Below are positions 49,300-61,724 of a DNA stretch of 64,000 nucleotides, one piece after another. The notes below the pieces were generated by a model. The model saw only the letters and a list, made by a program, of their open reading frames with translations, was not told the origin of the DNA and did no database searches. The stretch comes from Rhea pennata. Its lineage: Eukaryota; Chordata; Aves; Rheiformes; Rheidae. Location: assembly GCF_028389875.1 (NCBI RefSeq), contig NC_084675.1:19926412-19990411 (forward strand), written 5' to 3'. A program made the translations under genes and the position numbers. The stretch's first letter is position 1, and every line of letters begins with the position of its first letter.

Positions 49300-51235
49300 T
49301 TCTTTTTTCATATTTTACAGTATTTTATTTTTTACAATAGCTGGTTGAAATTGCTTGGGCTGTTTCAGCAGACCTGCTTGCATAAGCCAAAAGTGCTAGC
49401 ATATGTCTAGTGTAACCAGAGCACAAGCTGCTGCTTTCATTTACAGTAGGATATTGCTTGTTTGTCTCTGCCCACATTAAAGCCTAGAAAGCTTATTCCA
49501 TGTGGAAGGCTTCCCATCAAGACAATATTGCAAAGACTGGAGCTTGTGCCTTTCTCCAGGACCAATTTGCTTCTCAGAAAGTGTGGATCTGGATGCAATC
49601 TTTGGTGTTGGGAAAGCATGCTATTTGGAGACCGTGTCCACATGGCCAAAAGCCTTCCGCCAGTTCCCAGTCCTCTGCTGCCAGTGCCTCAACTCTTTAT
49701 TTATTCATCTGATATTAGATCATCCCAAGAATCATTTGCTGTGATCCAAGATACTGAAAAAGGTATCATAAAATTTTTAAAAGTGAGTAATTGCCTTCTC
49801 CTTTGTGCTGTCACATAGCATGGTTAGCAGTCCATCAAACATAAATCACAATACGATCGGATCTTTCTGCCACTTAAGGAAATTATACAATGAAATCTAA
49901 GGTGTCACAGTTTTTGCCTTCTAATAATAATATTTAACCTCTTCTGTTGCCAATAGCCTTTAGAGAATAGGCATAGATTTGCAAGAACAAGGGAGAGCAC
50001 TACGGTGGCTAACCTATTTTAGGACCATTGCTATTGAAGTACCTACATGTAGTGAAAGAATTAGGAGCCTGGACCACTTGCTACCTGGCAGTTCTGACCT
50101 GTCAATCAAAATCTCTCCGAAGCAGCTAACTGGTGACTCTCTTGTAACACCTCCTCCCAAAAGCACTTCTGTCTGCCAGTCCCACCAGGGATGGTCAGAA
50201 TACCAGTTCAAGTGTGCCCACTCCACGTGAGAAAATGAGGGAACTAAACCTGGAATTCTGTCTCCTTTACCTGTTTCTTCCAGGAAGGGGTTCAAAGCAC
50301 TTCACACCTCCTGACTTCTGACACTAAGAGGGACAGCAGTCATGGGAAGACCCAGGCAGAGCACAGTCAGGCTTGCGTATAGAAGAGCCAGGGTGGGAGA
50401 CCTTCCCCCTAAAACCCTTCAGCTCTACTACTGGTAGATAGACCCTACACTTTTGCAGATACAGTTTCAAGAGCAAAGCCTAAGCTTATTGTTATCATGA
50501 GTTAAGTGACAGTGTTAGCGTAAAGATTCCTCCTCCTCCTCCGACATCCCAGAGTCTGTCACATCTCTTGTGAGATATCCCTTACCTTACTACATCTTCT
50601 GCCTTAGGTCACTGCCACTTGGTCCCCTCTTTCTCTAGCCTCCTTGCAAAATAAAATTAAATTTCAAAACAAAACAAAACAAAAAAAATCCCCTTCAGAA
50701 TTATTCTCTGCAAAGTAAGAGCAGGACAAACAGTATCCCAATTTCCTCTTCCTTTTATATCTTGAAAAAAAAAAAACACATCTAGAATTTGCCTGCATTT
50801 TTTCCTTTTCCTCACACAGCGCTCCCTTCCTCCTTCTAACTGCTGATACACCCCCAGTATCATACTTGAATACCACTGGTTGAGTGAATACAACTCGGTT
50901 TTAGAAGTCATTAGAAGTGTAATTTTAACCATCTGACCTTCAGTCTTCCCTTGCTTGTAGCAAATTTTCTGATTTTTCAGAGGCAGAACTAGCTCTTTTG
51001 TTTTATTTCAGTCATCCAAAAGAAAAACATACCTGCACCTAAAAATCAAATTTCCAAAGTTACTCTGAGTGCAGAAATGATCATCTTTTTCTTATCTTTT
51101 ATCTGTATCATTTCTCTTTTTTCCCCCTCCTCTTTGATACAACCAGACAAATTCAGCTTCCTTCACTTTATATGCAAAGCTTTGCAAACAACAGCTCTAA
51201 AATCAATTAGAAATCAGGGTTGTCATTTGCAATCC
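49300..51235. other. No gene or recognised repeat
   Basis: Unique DNA with several overlapping plus-strand frames at 49462-49818 and no gene structure. Contains (CAAAA)n at about 50666-50688 and an A12 run near 50765. Confidence 0.5.
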
Positions 51236-51240
51236 ACTAA

Positions 51241-51280
51241 AGAAAAAAAAGAAGAAGAAAAAAAAAAAAAAAAAAAAGAG
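51241..51280 (+). repeat. A-rich/GAA low-complexity tract
   Basis: AGAAAAAAAAGAAGAAG followed by a long A run and GAGGAAAG. Simple repeat. Confidence 0.9.
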
Positions 51281-51762
51281 GAAAGCAACACCACACTGTA
51301 ATGACTCCTATTTTAACACTGATGACTTTTTGGAGAGAGGTTGAAGTGCCATTTAGAATACATATGCTCGCTTGCCTTTATTTTGCACAGAATTGGTTTT
51401 AAAATGGATGAAGCCTCTTGGGTTCTCAGAAGAATGATTCGTTTTCTTTCCGTTCTCACAAATAGCAGTCAGTTCAGTGTTGTTTTTCTGTGAATTAAGT
51501 TCTGCTTAATAATAGCAATTCTTTCCATCTTTCCTGCTGCTAAGGCCACCCTTCTCCTCCTCTTATGTATTTCTCAAGATTATTGGTCCCACACACAATC
51601 TTTCTCATTTATACCCCTTCACAAATTAATTCCAGGCTTTCCAAAGCCTCTCCAGCCCCCATTTTAAAGATTCAGGGACAGGTAGTGAGACAGGATATAC
51701 CTCTATTCAACTTTCTACCACCATGAATTATGAGAGCTACTAATATAAATGCTCTACATAAA

Positions 51763-51839
51763 CTCCAGCCCTCCTCAGTGCCTGTATTGAATGAAACCTC
51801 TCCAGCCCTCCTCAGTGCCTGTACTGAATGAAACCTCTC
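51763..51839 (+). repeat. 37-bp tandem duplication
   Basis: Two adjacent 37-bp copies, 51763-51799 and 51800-51836, differ at a single base (GTATTGAATG against GTACTGAATG); three further bases continue the match. The near identity implies a recent duplication. It keeps an overlapping minus-strand frame open with a frameshift of one base (37 is not a multiple of 3), so there is no sign of coding constraint. Confidence 0.95.
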
Positions 51840-54810
51840 ACTTCTCCATAGTTTTGTCACTTCTTTAATCCAAAGACTTTCCAAAGCATCTAAGGTAGCA
51901 CCTTTTCTAATGCCAGCTGTAACCACTCCCACGAGCTGGTCATCTCCCAAGGACGATTACAGTCAAAACTGACCTTCCAGTGAGAAATAAGAAAGTCATC
52001 TCAAGTGGGATCCTTCATTCTGTAATTGTTTTATGGAAGATGACTCCACCATGGTTAAGGAGAGAACCTGTACGAGGTGATGCTGTTTCCCTTCTCTTCC
52101 TCATCTTGTTTGCTTGGAGATACCAGAATTTAAAGTTTGCAGCATCTGGTTCTTATCAGAACTATACCTTTGCCGTTGATAGCTTTTACTAAAAGTTATT
52201 ATTAGCCAACTTTTCATTTTATCTCTTATCACTTTCCACTCCAGAAAACCTTATCACTCCTTTCACTAAGTATATGATAATTGGAGCTTTGCAATTACAG
52301 GTACAACACACACAGATTTAATGGACCAATTTGACAAGCTGAAAGAATCCCAGTTCCCTTATCTATTAGTGTTTTAATAGTGCTTCTTCCTGATTAGTCT
52401 GTAGTTATAGTTACCAAAGTAATTGTCAATGACTATAACCATAAATAAAGCAGATCTGTCAGAGCTGGCCTAATCTCAACCTTTCCCAAGGAATAAGTGA
52501 AGGCTGTAAAATATTAGGGAAAACTGCAAACTCAGGAGAGATGAACATATCAGTAGTCCTCTCCAAATTTTTGTATGTATAGTGGGTGTATTTCATTTCT
52601 TAAAATTCACACTTAGTGTTTTTTATTCCTGTGAACATACATATTTCAAGAAAGAGGTAACAATGCAATGAACACAAACTAAAAAAGCAAGAAAAAACAA
52701 AACATAGGGAACAGCAAACTTAACAGCATAGGTGCACGGCTACGTCTCCTAAACAAACGCTTTCTATAATCTTGATTTAACAATTGGTGCCCTGCAAGCA
52801 GCGTTTCTGCTTCAGTGGGGCAGAATAGCCACCAACTCTAATTGGTTCAGACCCCAGTTTTCAGCTGTCTGGAAAGACACCAGTTGCTCATTCAGTGCCA
52901 GCTACACTGACGTGTTTCCTCGGAGCAGACCATGTCCCAGGTAAAGCAAACGATGGGGCACTATGCACAACTAGGGGAACAAAAGTGCATTTCACCAGCT
53001 CCAAATCCTGGCACAACAACTGAAACATCTTTTGCTAGCAGTGCAGAATCCAGACGCCAACCGCCATAGACTGATTTTACCAGTAATTGTAACTCCCTGA
53101 CCAAATATTCCTCTTTCCTTGCCCCATCTTCAAGCTCATTTCTCCAAAGTGAATGCTGCAAGAGGATTGCACTTCCCTCAGATAAAGCTTTCTCCTCTTT
53201 CCTGCTCCTCATCCTTTGCAAATCATCCAATTCTAATCACGACCTGACTGAATACATTCAATTATACACAATTATTTGGATATTACTTCTGTGAATAATT
53301 TCCTAATGATTTCAATTGCAAATGCTACAAGGATGTACAGCTCACGCTATAGCACAGATACTGAACTTTAATCAGACCACTACAAATTTCAATATCCTCT
53401 GTCATCCAGTTGGAGACCAGAAGCAAAACTATCCCATTCAAAGCATGTTATTTTGAGTCATGGATGTATATTCTGCCATCCTATACAAAATTCACTGACA
53501 GCAAACATTGGAAAGTTTAATCTAAAAAACATCATCTCCCTCATATTAACAAAGCTTTCATACTTTGATACAGATTATCAAATATATTCTTGTTTATCAC
53601 TGTGGAAAATGGAACGGTGAATTTTACCATTTTCTACTAGCATTTTCAGAAAATAAACAGCTTCCTATCAAAAAAAAATTAAGCCATTCTAGAAATATAG
53701 AAAATGTTTTTTTCAGTATTCTAAATCTTAAGAGATATTTTCCAAGTACGTTTTTTCCAACCTTGCATAAAAATGCAAAGGAACGTTTTTAACCAGCTTC
53801 CTGCAGATATTCACAGAAAGGATTGCAAGCCAAGTGTACAATTTCCCTATGTAACTGAGTATTTACTCAAGATTTGCCACTGCTTTACTCTTCCTATATG
53901 AAGAACAGCAAGGACTTTTCAACAAATACAACACATTGCTCCAGTTCTGTGATCTGATTTACTTCCTTTTAAGCTTTTGTCACCTTTATACCTGTGTAAA
54001 ACAGAGAATCCCCACAACCTTGCCCACTATTTTTCTATAGCTGCTTTACTTCCTCCTTCTATCACATGGGATTTTCCTGTAAAAGTGGGAAGTTGCATGC
54101 TTTCAAGCAAGTTTTGAATTTGGAGACAAGTCCAGCGATCAGCAGCAACAGCCATATATTAATTATTTCTGCTTCACTGGTCTGAGGAGCATAGTTCTGT
54201 CCTCATTTACCTCAAAAAATGTAAAGCAGATACGAGTGTTAGAAACACAGAGCTTACAGAAGTTAAGCATCAGGTACAGGCTTAGAACACACCAAATTAA
54301 ACATGTAAAACAATGCATTCCCCAACAGTCCAAATTTGCAATTCTCGAGCAAGAAAATCTCTTCAACTCTAATGAAATTTTGTTTGGATAAGGCATGCAG
54401 CATCATGCATGAAAGAGTATAATTAAAGCCTATTGAGAATCTATACAGTGACTGAATTCCTAACTAAATACACAATCACCCTTCTGTCCCTCAGCTGCAG
54501 CAACTCTGCTTTCTCAATGAAACCCTTTCCCAAGTAGGATAGCAAGCATTGGGAAAGTCATTTGTTTTGCATATTAAAATCAAATGCTTTTTTCACTCAA
54601 AGTTTGGACTTCAGCAATGCAGCTTCAGAGAAAATCTCTGTGTCACAGTATTTTCTTTAAGGAAATAGGTCTTTACAGAGTGGGGAAAAAGGGAGCGAAG
54701 TGTTACATGAGCTCAGGAGGTGAAGACCAGAATTATATCTATTAACTCCTAATGAGGCTGATTACAGGTCTTCAAGACATATCCCATCTTTCCTCTCAGG
54801 ACAAATGTGG
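51840..54810. other. No gene or recognised repeat
   Basis: AT-rich unique DNA. Nothing supportable. Confidence 0.5.
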
Positions 54811-54814
54811 CTGT

Positions 54815-55155
54815 TAATCCTGAAGAAGAAAAAGCTGAAGGAGGAAACAATAGTGATCCTTAAATACAATCAAAGCTGGGAAGAGAAGTGTGTTATCCAT
54901 ATCCACGACAGATGTCACAAGAAGCCATGGATTTAAATCGAAGCAAGGAAAACTCATCATAGATAATAGGGAAATATTTTCTCAGACTAAGCAAAATATT
55001 GAAACAGTCTTCCTCTGGTGAGTATGGAGATGCTTTAGACAAGTATCTGCCCAAGACTGGCATATCCTGGAAGTATACTTGGCCTTGACTGGGGAAGAAT
55101 GTGGAGAGGATGACCTTTCAAGGTCTCTTCTAGGTCCCAATGTTCTACAATTATA
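54815..55155 (+). mobile_element. Old CR1 LINE 3' end (plus strand)
   Basis: Matches the older amniote CR1 3' region in order. The order is CCTGAAGAAGAAAAAGCTGA, AAATACAATCAAAGCTGG, GATTTAAATCGAAGCAAGGA, TTGAAACAGTCTTCCTCTGG, TTAGACAAGTATCTGCCC, GTATACTTGGCCTTGACTGG, and the terminal GATGACCTTTCAAGGTCTCT then TCTAGGTCCCAATGTTCTAC. The terminal part is the CR1 hallmark 'ggatgacctcttgaggtcccttccagtcctagatttctatgatt'. It is 5'-truncated and diverged, older than the 45.0-kb copy. The minus-strand frames of 84-96 codons over it are by-products. Confidence 0.9.
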
Positions 55156-55159
55156 TAAG

Positions 55160-55570
55160 GGCACTCTAACTTCCCTTTCCTTTGCAGTAATTTCTTCAGA
55201 TATGACATGGGAGGGTTTCGTATCAGATTCCTCCAATTCTCAGGAAGCATTCCCTGCGACAAGAGTGAAGGCTCTTGTATCTCCCAATGAAGGCCAAACC
55301 TCATCTTATCTCCGTTAGCCTTCAAATTTATACCATTCAGTTTGAAATATGAATTGATTTCATTTTCCAGTTCTTACATTTACATTAAAAATTGCACTGT
55401 CACTCCAAAGGGGAAAAAAAGTAAAGAGTGTCAAAATAAACCTTTTCTCAATTTTTCAGAATTGTTCTCAACCTTTTTCTTTTAATGCTAGAACAATTTT
55501 ACAGACTCAGTGTGAACGGGTTATTTGTTTTGGATGACCTAAATATGCAGGCTGAATTAAACAAGTTTTT
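55160..55570. other. No gene or recognised repeat
   Basis: Short unique stretch between the CR1 3' end and the A/AC tract. Confidence 0.5.
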
Positions 55571-55576
55571 GCTGTT

Positions 55577-55615
55577 AAAAAAAAAAAAAAAAAAAAAACC
55601 ACACACACACACACA
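55577..55615 (+). repeat. Poly(A)22 followed by (AC)n
   Basis: A22 directly followed by about eight AC units. No retrocopy is recognised upstream. Confidence 0.95.
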
Positions 55616-55619
55616 AACC

Positions 55620-56755
55620 AACATCACCACTGCAGCATCTTCTGTTCAAATGATTTCACTCTTCATCTTCTCAAGCTCCCAGAAGTGTGACTCTTTTAAA
55701 GCAGTTTTCAACATTTTTGAGATTAACCCAGTCCTACCAGTGTGGATTAAAAAAAATGCACACTGTATCAAACATGTTTTAAACCATGAACATACACATA
55801 GATGAGCACTACTATCGGAGTGTGGCTCTTTTAGGTAGTCCTGCTCTGTCAAAGAAACAAAAGTGACAATCAAATGTTAAGATAGACATTGCCAGCTAGT
55901 TTTTGCTGTGGAAAAGGTGCAATGGAGGATCTGCTACACAGGTCATAACCTTGCTATTTTTGTTCATTGCATCTCTGCTGTTTCTGTTTTCTCTTAAGTT
56001 TAAGCATTCTGGTTCACAGCTGCAGTCCCATGACAGCTCTAATGCAAGGGCTGGCAGGTGCCAGCAGAGTCCCCACCTTGCAGCTCCTGCTCTGCTTCCA
56101 CCCATCCCTTGTGCCTGCACCAGTCATGCACACTTCTGCCAAATCAGCACAGGGAGCTTACAGGGCTTTTCCTCATTTTAGCTTTTTGGGTTTGTTTTTC
56201 TGGGTTAGTTTTTAGCCAGATCATTTCCAGCATTTGCTTGCATCCGCAAGTGCTGACACAAGGAAGGGAGGAGTTCCTCTCACCCTTGAACACCTATAAC
56301 AGTTGCTGCCTGCCATCTATACACCCTGAAAGACACAAACACGCAGAAAAAGCTGCTCAAAATCAACTCTCCAATGCACTGCGGATGAATTGTTTTACAC
56401 TGACGTTTCCAAATGCAGCCAAAAAGCAATTAAGTGCTTGAAACAGTGAAATTCAGCATCTCTGTGCAAGAAGTACGAGGAAGTCTGCTTTGCAAGGAAC
56501 ATCCTTACTTTCTAATGTTAGAGACGCTTAAGGGACCCGAGCTTAAGGACAGCATGAAGAGGATAAATGCTTTTGTCAGTATTACATGCATATAATCTGC
56601 ATTTCTGTATAGCTTACAGCCAATTACAAGCTGTACAGACACAAAAGAAGATGGCCCACGCCAAGGAACTAACGCGTAAAAAACCAGATGAATTTAGACA
56701 GATAAGGGAAGCGAAGAAAGCAGCAAGCCAACACTCAATGCAGGGATAGGCAATG
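55620..56755. other. No gene or recognised repeat
   Basis: GC is slightly raised at 56030-56450, which explains several overlapping frames up to 127 codons. There is no family resemblance and no splice structure that I trust. Confidence 0.5.
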
Positions 56756-56759
56756 GCCT

Positions 56760-57310
56760 GTTCCAGCATCAGCAGTTAACCGCTATCATGTGTTTTTTGA
56801 AGGCATGGTAGCAAAGTGGAGTTTTTAAAGAGAAATTTGAAAGAGTACTGTGATGTGGCTTTGCATACAAGCAGGGGAAGATCTTCCCAGGGATGAGGAA
56901 AAATGAGAAAGAAGCATAAAAACTTGTTTGCTGCCAATATTTAACAGCCAGAATAGATGCTGACATCTAAGCCGTTCAGATATTGGAGCCAGCTTTTGAT
57001 AACAGCCTTGAGATATGGGTTAAGGCACATAGAGGCTATGAAGGGCCTTAAAAGCAAACTCGAGATCTGATTAGATATGATAAAGAGAGAGGCAAAGGAG
57101 GAAAGTAAAGAGAGCAGTGACAAGGTCCAAGTGACAGATAAGGAAAAAGATCTCTACCAAAGAACGGAGACAAGTATGAGCACAGAAAGAACGAATTAGT
57201 CAAGGGCAAAGAAAGGGATGTTGCAGTACTTGAGATATGAGCCTTGCTGAATGCCAGCTGCATGGATGGCTAGGACAGGTTGCACTTTTGAGACCTTACA
57301 GAAAAAGAAT
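56760..57310 (-). pseudogene. Degenerate LINE reverse-transcriptase C-terminal relic (CR1/L2-like)
   Basis: Translating the minus strand from about 57240 gives ISQVLQHPF, later EIFFLICHLDLVTALFTFLL, then LEFAFKALHSLYVP, then GSKQVFMLLSHFSSSLGRSS and SHITVLFQISL. These align in order with the end of CR1/L2-clade reverse transcriptases (roughly 'ii SrLDYCNsLL... riifLarrsDHVTPLFasLHWLPLlyRIkyKlliFTFKALHG... ' and the tail with 'SHLxILFQIPL'). At least three in-frame stops and several frameshifts show it is ancient. Open frames here on the same strand (57123-56941, 57263-57048) are chance remnants. It is missed by plain ORF finding and became visible only by reading across stops. Confidence 0.8.
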
Positions 57311-57314
57311 CTGT

Positions 57315-60300
57315 GAGTTCAGGCTGAGTAAAGGAATCTAAAAAGAAATGAAAAAAATAACCATGAAATTTCATTTTTTGCAACCAGTACTACAAATTTC
57401 TCTTTAATAACCTACAGCCTGTTTCCTCCCCTCCCCCCTTTGCCATTAAGTCACAGTTAAATCTAAATCTGTAATTGTGGCCTTGAGATGGAGAATTATG
57501 CTCACATGAAAGATTTCTCAAAGTTGGTTTTCCGTTTCAGTTTAAAGAAAAATTATGCATACAGTGCAAGCGAGGCACAGCAAACTCAAGGGAAAGGAGA
57601 ACATGAGAGCAAATAAAAATAGCATTTACTGTCTGATGAATATTTCTTTACTGCATCACTACAGAAGAAAGAAGCTGGTAGCTATGTTTTCGTTCAGCTC
57701 CAAAGTAAATTCCCATTTGAAAAAAGAAGAACCCCTTCCCAGATGTTAAAGAGGCAGTAAGCAATGTTCCTTCACAGAAAATAGCAGTGCCCTCTCCCAG
57801 CTGCACGAGAAGCAGCAGCAGCACAGCATGTCCAGGATCAAGCCTGGCACAAGCCTTTATCAGAATGAAGCAAGGACAAGAAAGCAGCAACTTACAGAAA
57901 TTGCTGCATGTCCTACTTTGGGTACTACTATTTCCCCCTGCAGTCACTAACTATTTACCTAGTGAGAACACAGAGAGGGTGAGGGTGGTTTTTCTGTTGG
58001 AAGCATTATAGTAGGTAACATGGTTTATCCACATGCAGCAACGTATAGCAAATACGTACGCTTAGAATAAAGAAAGACTTTCTCCCATGACCACTTCTCT
58101 GGGGGCGGAATTTCCATAGCCTTAACCCAAATCATCTTTGTCACGCACAAGGCAGTTTTTGTAGAACACAGACAAAGCACTCAGTGGCAGTTGGCATCTC
58201 AATGAAGTCAAAAACTAAAACACGCAAAAAACCCCAAACAAACAAACCAACCACAATCACATACATCCCACAGTATTCTACCTTGAAATTAATAGAAACA
58301 TTTCTCTGTATTTCCAGCATTATCCAGTATTTCATATCTCCCCCCAAAACATTCATAATTTGGCCTGTAATTATCATGCAACATGCTGAAACACTTGCTA
58401 TAAGAATTCAGACCTAAAGGAACACTAATTCCAGACCCTTTCACAGATACTCAGTGCCCCAAATGCCCTTGCTGTGCTAATATATTTTGAAAACTGGGTC
58501 ACTTTAGTTCTAAGTAAGATGAGGTCTTTTGACAACAAAGCCTAACATATAGGATTTCTTCTGTAATGTCTCCAAGGTGGAAAGACACCTCAGGGAGGAA
58601 TTTGGCCTCCCAGGTATAACAAACATTGCTGACAGCCTTAAAACCAACCAACAAACCCGTCATGACACCAGTGAAATCGTGGGGTTTTTTTGGTTAAGTT
58701 TTCTTAAGGACACAATGTGCACCTTCAACAGAAAATATGAAAGTCCTGTTCAACTGAAATGCAGAAGTGAACAGGAGTTCTTCAGGAAGACATGCACTAG
58801 CTTTATGTACCATCAATTTGCCCGAGTGACATCTAGCAGAATAGTAAATTGCTTTTAAAAATAAAATGTAAAAGGCATTGCACAGTAGGTCTTTAGGTCA
58901 AATCCTCAACCTTGTTTGCTCTATTTCAGTAGAGAGAGTTGAACTGAACTCTTCCGAAATGCTAATCGTCACAGTAGCAAGATGGGGATATTGTGGTCCT
59001 GACTCAGTAATGCCAGCAGAGAGGCAGCTTTCCTGAAGCTTGCTAGTCACTGGAGGATACGTATGGCAGAAGCAGAGCTGAAAGAGAAAATCTGCTACTT
59101 GTGGGCATCTGCAAACCCCCCGCTGAAGAAGACACTGCAGATGTCTGCAAACTAAAGAAGTTTCACATTTGCTCATCCTGGATGAAAAGAAGGGGAGGAG
59201 CAAAGTCAGAATACCGGCTCCATTCTGCTTGCCTCTTCTTCACCCCCACACAACAGAAGTCCCAGGGACCACAGGCTCTTGGATTTTAATATCGGGGCCA
59301 CCATGGTCCTCATTGCAATTTGTTAAACAGGTCCTATGTGTGACTTTAGAGCACCATCGTCACCTCTCCACCCAGCTGTTAGTCCCAATATTGAATATCT
59401 ATTCTTCTCAATGACAAAGCTACAGCTTGCTTCCTCCCCACTCCCCACTGACCTTTTTAAAATCAGTAGCGTATAAAAAAAATTAGACATATCAACAGCA
59501 CTGCAAAATGCAATTGTCTGTAACTAAAGTCACTTAATTGCCTATTGCTTAAGCAGGCAACAGGAAGAACAATTTGGGAAATGTGTCTTGCCTTTTACTG
59601 TACTATTTCATTCCAGGGCTGTGCAAGCCCCAAATAACTTTGTCCGAATGATTTGGCATAAACCTGACATTATGACGAAGTGCAACAAAGCATAGCCTCG
59701 CTGCCAGGCCCAAACACTCTCTGCAGTACTAAAAGCAGCATACGCTTTGCATCTGGTGACCAGGCTGCAACGCTTTCCTGATGCGAGCAAAAGTTTTCTC
59801 CTCCACTCCTCTGTTCTTTTGCTGGCTAACATCACCCTCCCCACCAGCAGTCCTTCTGCATCCCTTTGTGCGGGCAAGGATGACAGCAGCGTTAACCTTT
59901 TACAAGAAGGAAATGTTTTGCTAAGAAATGGCTTAGCTCTTTTTGTCTCCTTCTGTCCTTTCTTCACGATTTATGACTTCAGACATGGTTCACACTGTGT
60001 GAGTTGAAGAGCCTCTGCACATACTATCTGCAGCGGTGCCATTCTAGTTGCTCAAGATTTCCTTTAACGTGAAGTGAAATTTGAGGAATATGTTCAAGTA
60101 AACTTGCAATGTGCATGACAAGGCCTGGCAAAACCTTGGAAAGGCTTGCAAAACGCTGGAGTTATTTCTGAAAGGGACTGTTTTTTTCTATGCATTGATC
60201 TGTAATTATTTTCCGGAAGCAAAGGCCTCACAGGAAGCCTACACACATTTTTCAGCACTACTGAAATTCAAACAACCGAAAAGAAGAAAAAAAAAAAAGA

Positions 60301-61655
60301 CTCAACACTTGTTGCTTTGAAATAAAGCAGGAAATGTAATTAAAGACTTCAATTACGCTTGGCATTTCTGATTCTCATGCAGTAGGAGGCCATCTTGCCA
60401 AAACTGGCAAAGCAAGGCTCCCTAGAGAGAAGCTCTAAACTACATTTCAAACATCTTTATTAATCATTTCATCATCATCAAAACAGCTCTACTTAAGCAC
60501 AGTGTTTAATGATTAAATGTTACACATTAAGGGCTGAATATTCAAAGAGATCTGGTTCAGACTATTTGTGCATGTGCAACTCTCTCTGTGCAGGTTTCAC
60601 TTCCAGTTTTGCTGCACTGGGTGCATGGAGTGGCTTGGGTGTGATCACATTTGAATTTTAACACTGAAACGAAGCACTAGAGTAGACAAGATTTCATCAG
60701 GGGGTTCTGCACATTGGAAAAACCTATCAGTGCTTTATCTGTAAAACCACAAAATAGTTCATGGAATGCGGAACTTTAATATTAATGTGCACAAAAATAT
60801 CATCTGCATGATCACCATGACACAAAGAACCTATTTTAAAACTTCATTTCAAGCTATTGCTTGCCAACTTTTGCATGATTCCTGAAGAGACTGAAACGGT
60901 GATTTACATTTTCTTCTTTTGGGCAGTATAACACTGACAGAGAATAAGTGACTTCTTTTTGCAGAGGGAACTAAATCCCAAATGGATAAGAGACTGTAGA
61001 AACCATTGTGCTGTACAACCAGATATTGTAAAGAATGAAGCTTAAATGTTACCAGTACCAAGAATAGGTCTGTTAATACATAGACACAAGACCTCACGAT
61101 ATCTATCAGTCATAGGCACTTACATATCATCACAACAGAAGCCATGGAAGTACTTCACAACCTTTATTGTACTTAACTGTACATCTCTTATCAAGTTCCT
61201 TACTCACCCAGCAATTAAGTGTTAGACAAAAGGTAAACACTGATAATGCAAAAATTGTATTAGAAAAACACAGAGAACCATCATTGCCAAGTCTGTAGAA
61301 AGAGCAATTCCCATACCAACACTGTTCTGCACACCTAACTTTATGTGTAGTGTGTTTTTTTTTTGTTCTATAGGAAGCTACACTGCTTGCCGAGCCAAAC
61401 CAGCTCACAAGGAGTCAGTGTTGGTGCTCCTGTACCCAACTGCTGCAGTTAATCCACACCCTGGTACCTGAGAGATGATACTAGGCACAGTTTACAGAGA
61501 TGGGACTGAAATGTAGAGAAATAGGGAACGGCCTGACACGACACAGAAGGTCTGTAGCAGAACGAGGCATTGCAACCAGGAGTCCTAAACCTTGTACCGC
61601 TCCACTGCAGAACCACAGTTACCATTTCTAACAACACTGCACTGATTTACTCCAA
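57315..61655. other. No gene or recognised repeat
   Basis: Unique DNA. Open frames reach 119 codons (59967-59608, minus), with no recognisable protein. An A-rich run lies near 60285-60299. Confidence 0.5.
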
Positions 61656-61659
61656 GCTT

Positions 61660-61722
61660 TTTTCACAGATTTTAAGACCAGGAGGAAATCTTTCAGTCTT
61701 CTACCTAGATGCAACTCAAAAC
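61660..61722 (-). mobile_element. CR1 LINE extreme 3' end scrap
   Basis: CACAGATTTTAAGACCAGGA followed by GGAAATCTTTCAGTCTTCTA corresponds to the reverse complement of the older CR1 terminus ('catagattttaagaccagaagggaccactgtgatcatctagtct'). Only about 60 bp is recognisable. Confidence 0.6.
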
Positions 61723-61724
61723 CT

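Noticed and set aside
55079-55325. Overlapping 79-96 codon frames
   Set aside because: They lie in or across the CR1 3' end and are repeat by-products.
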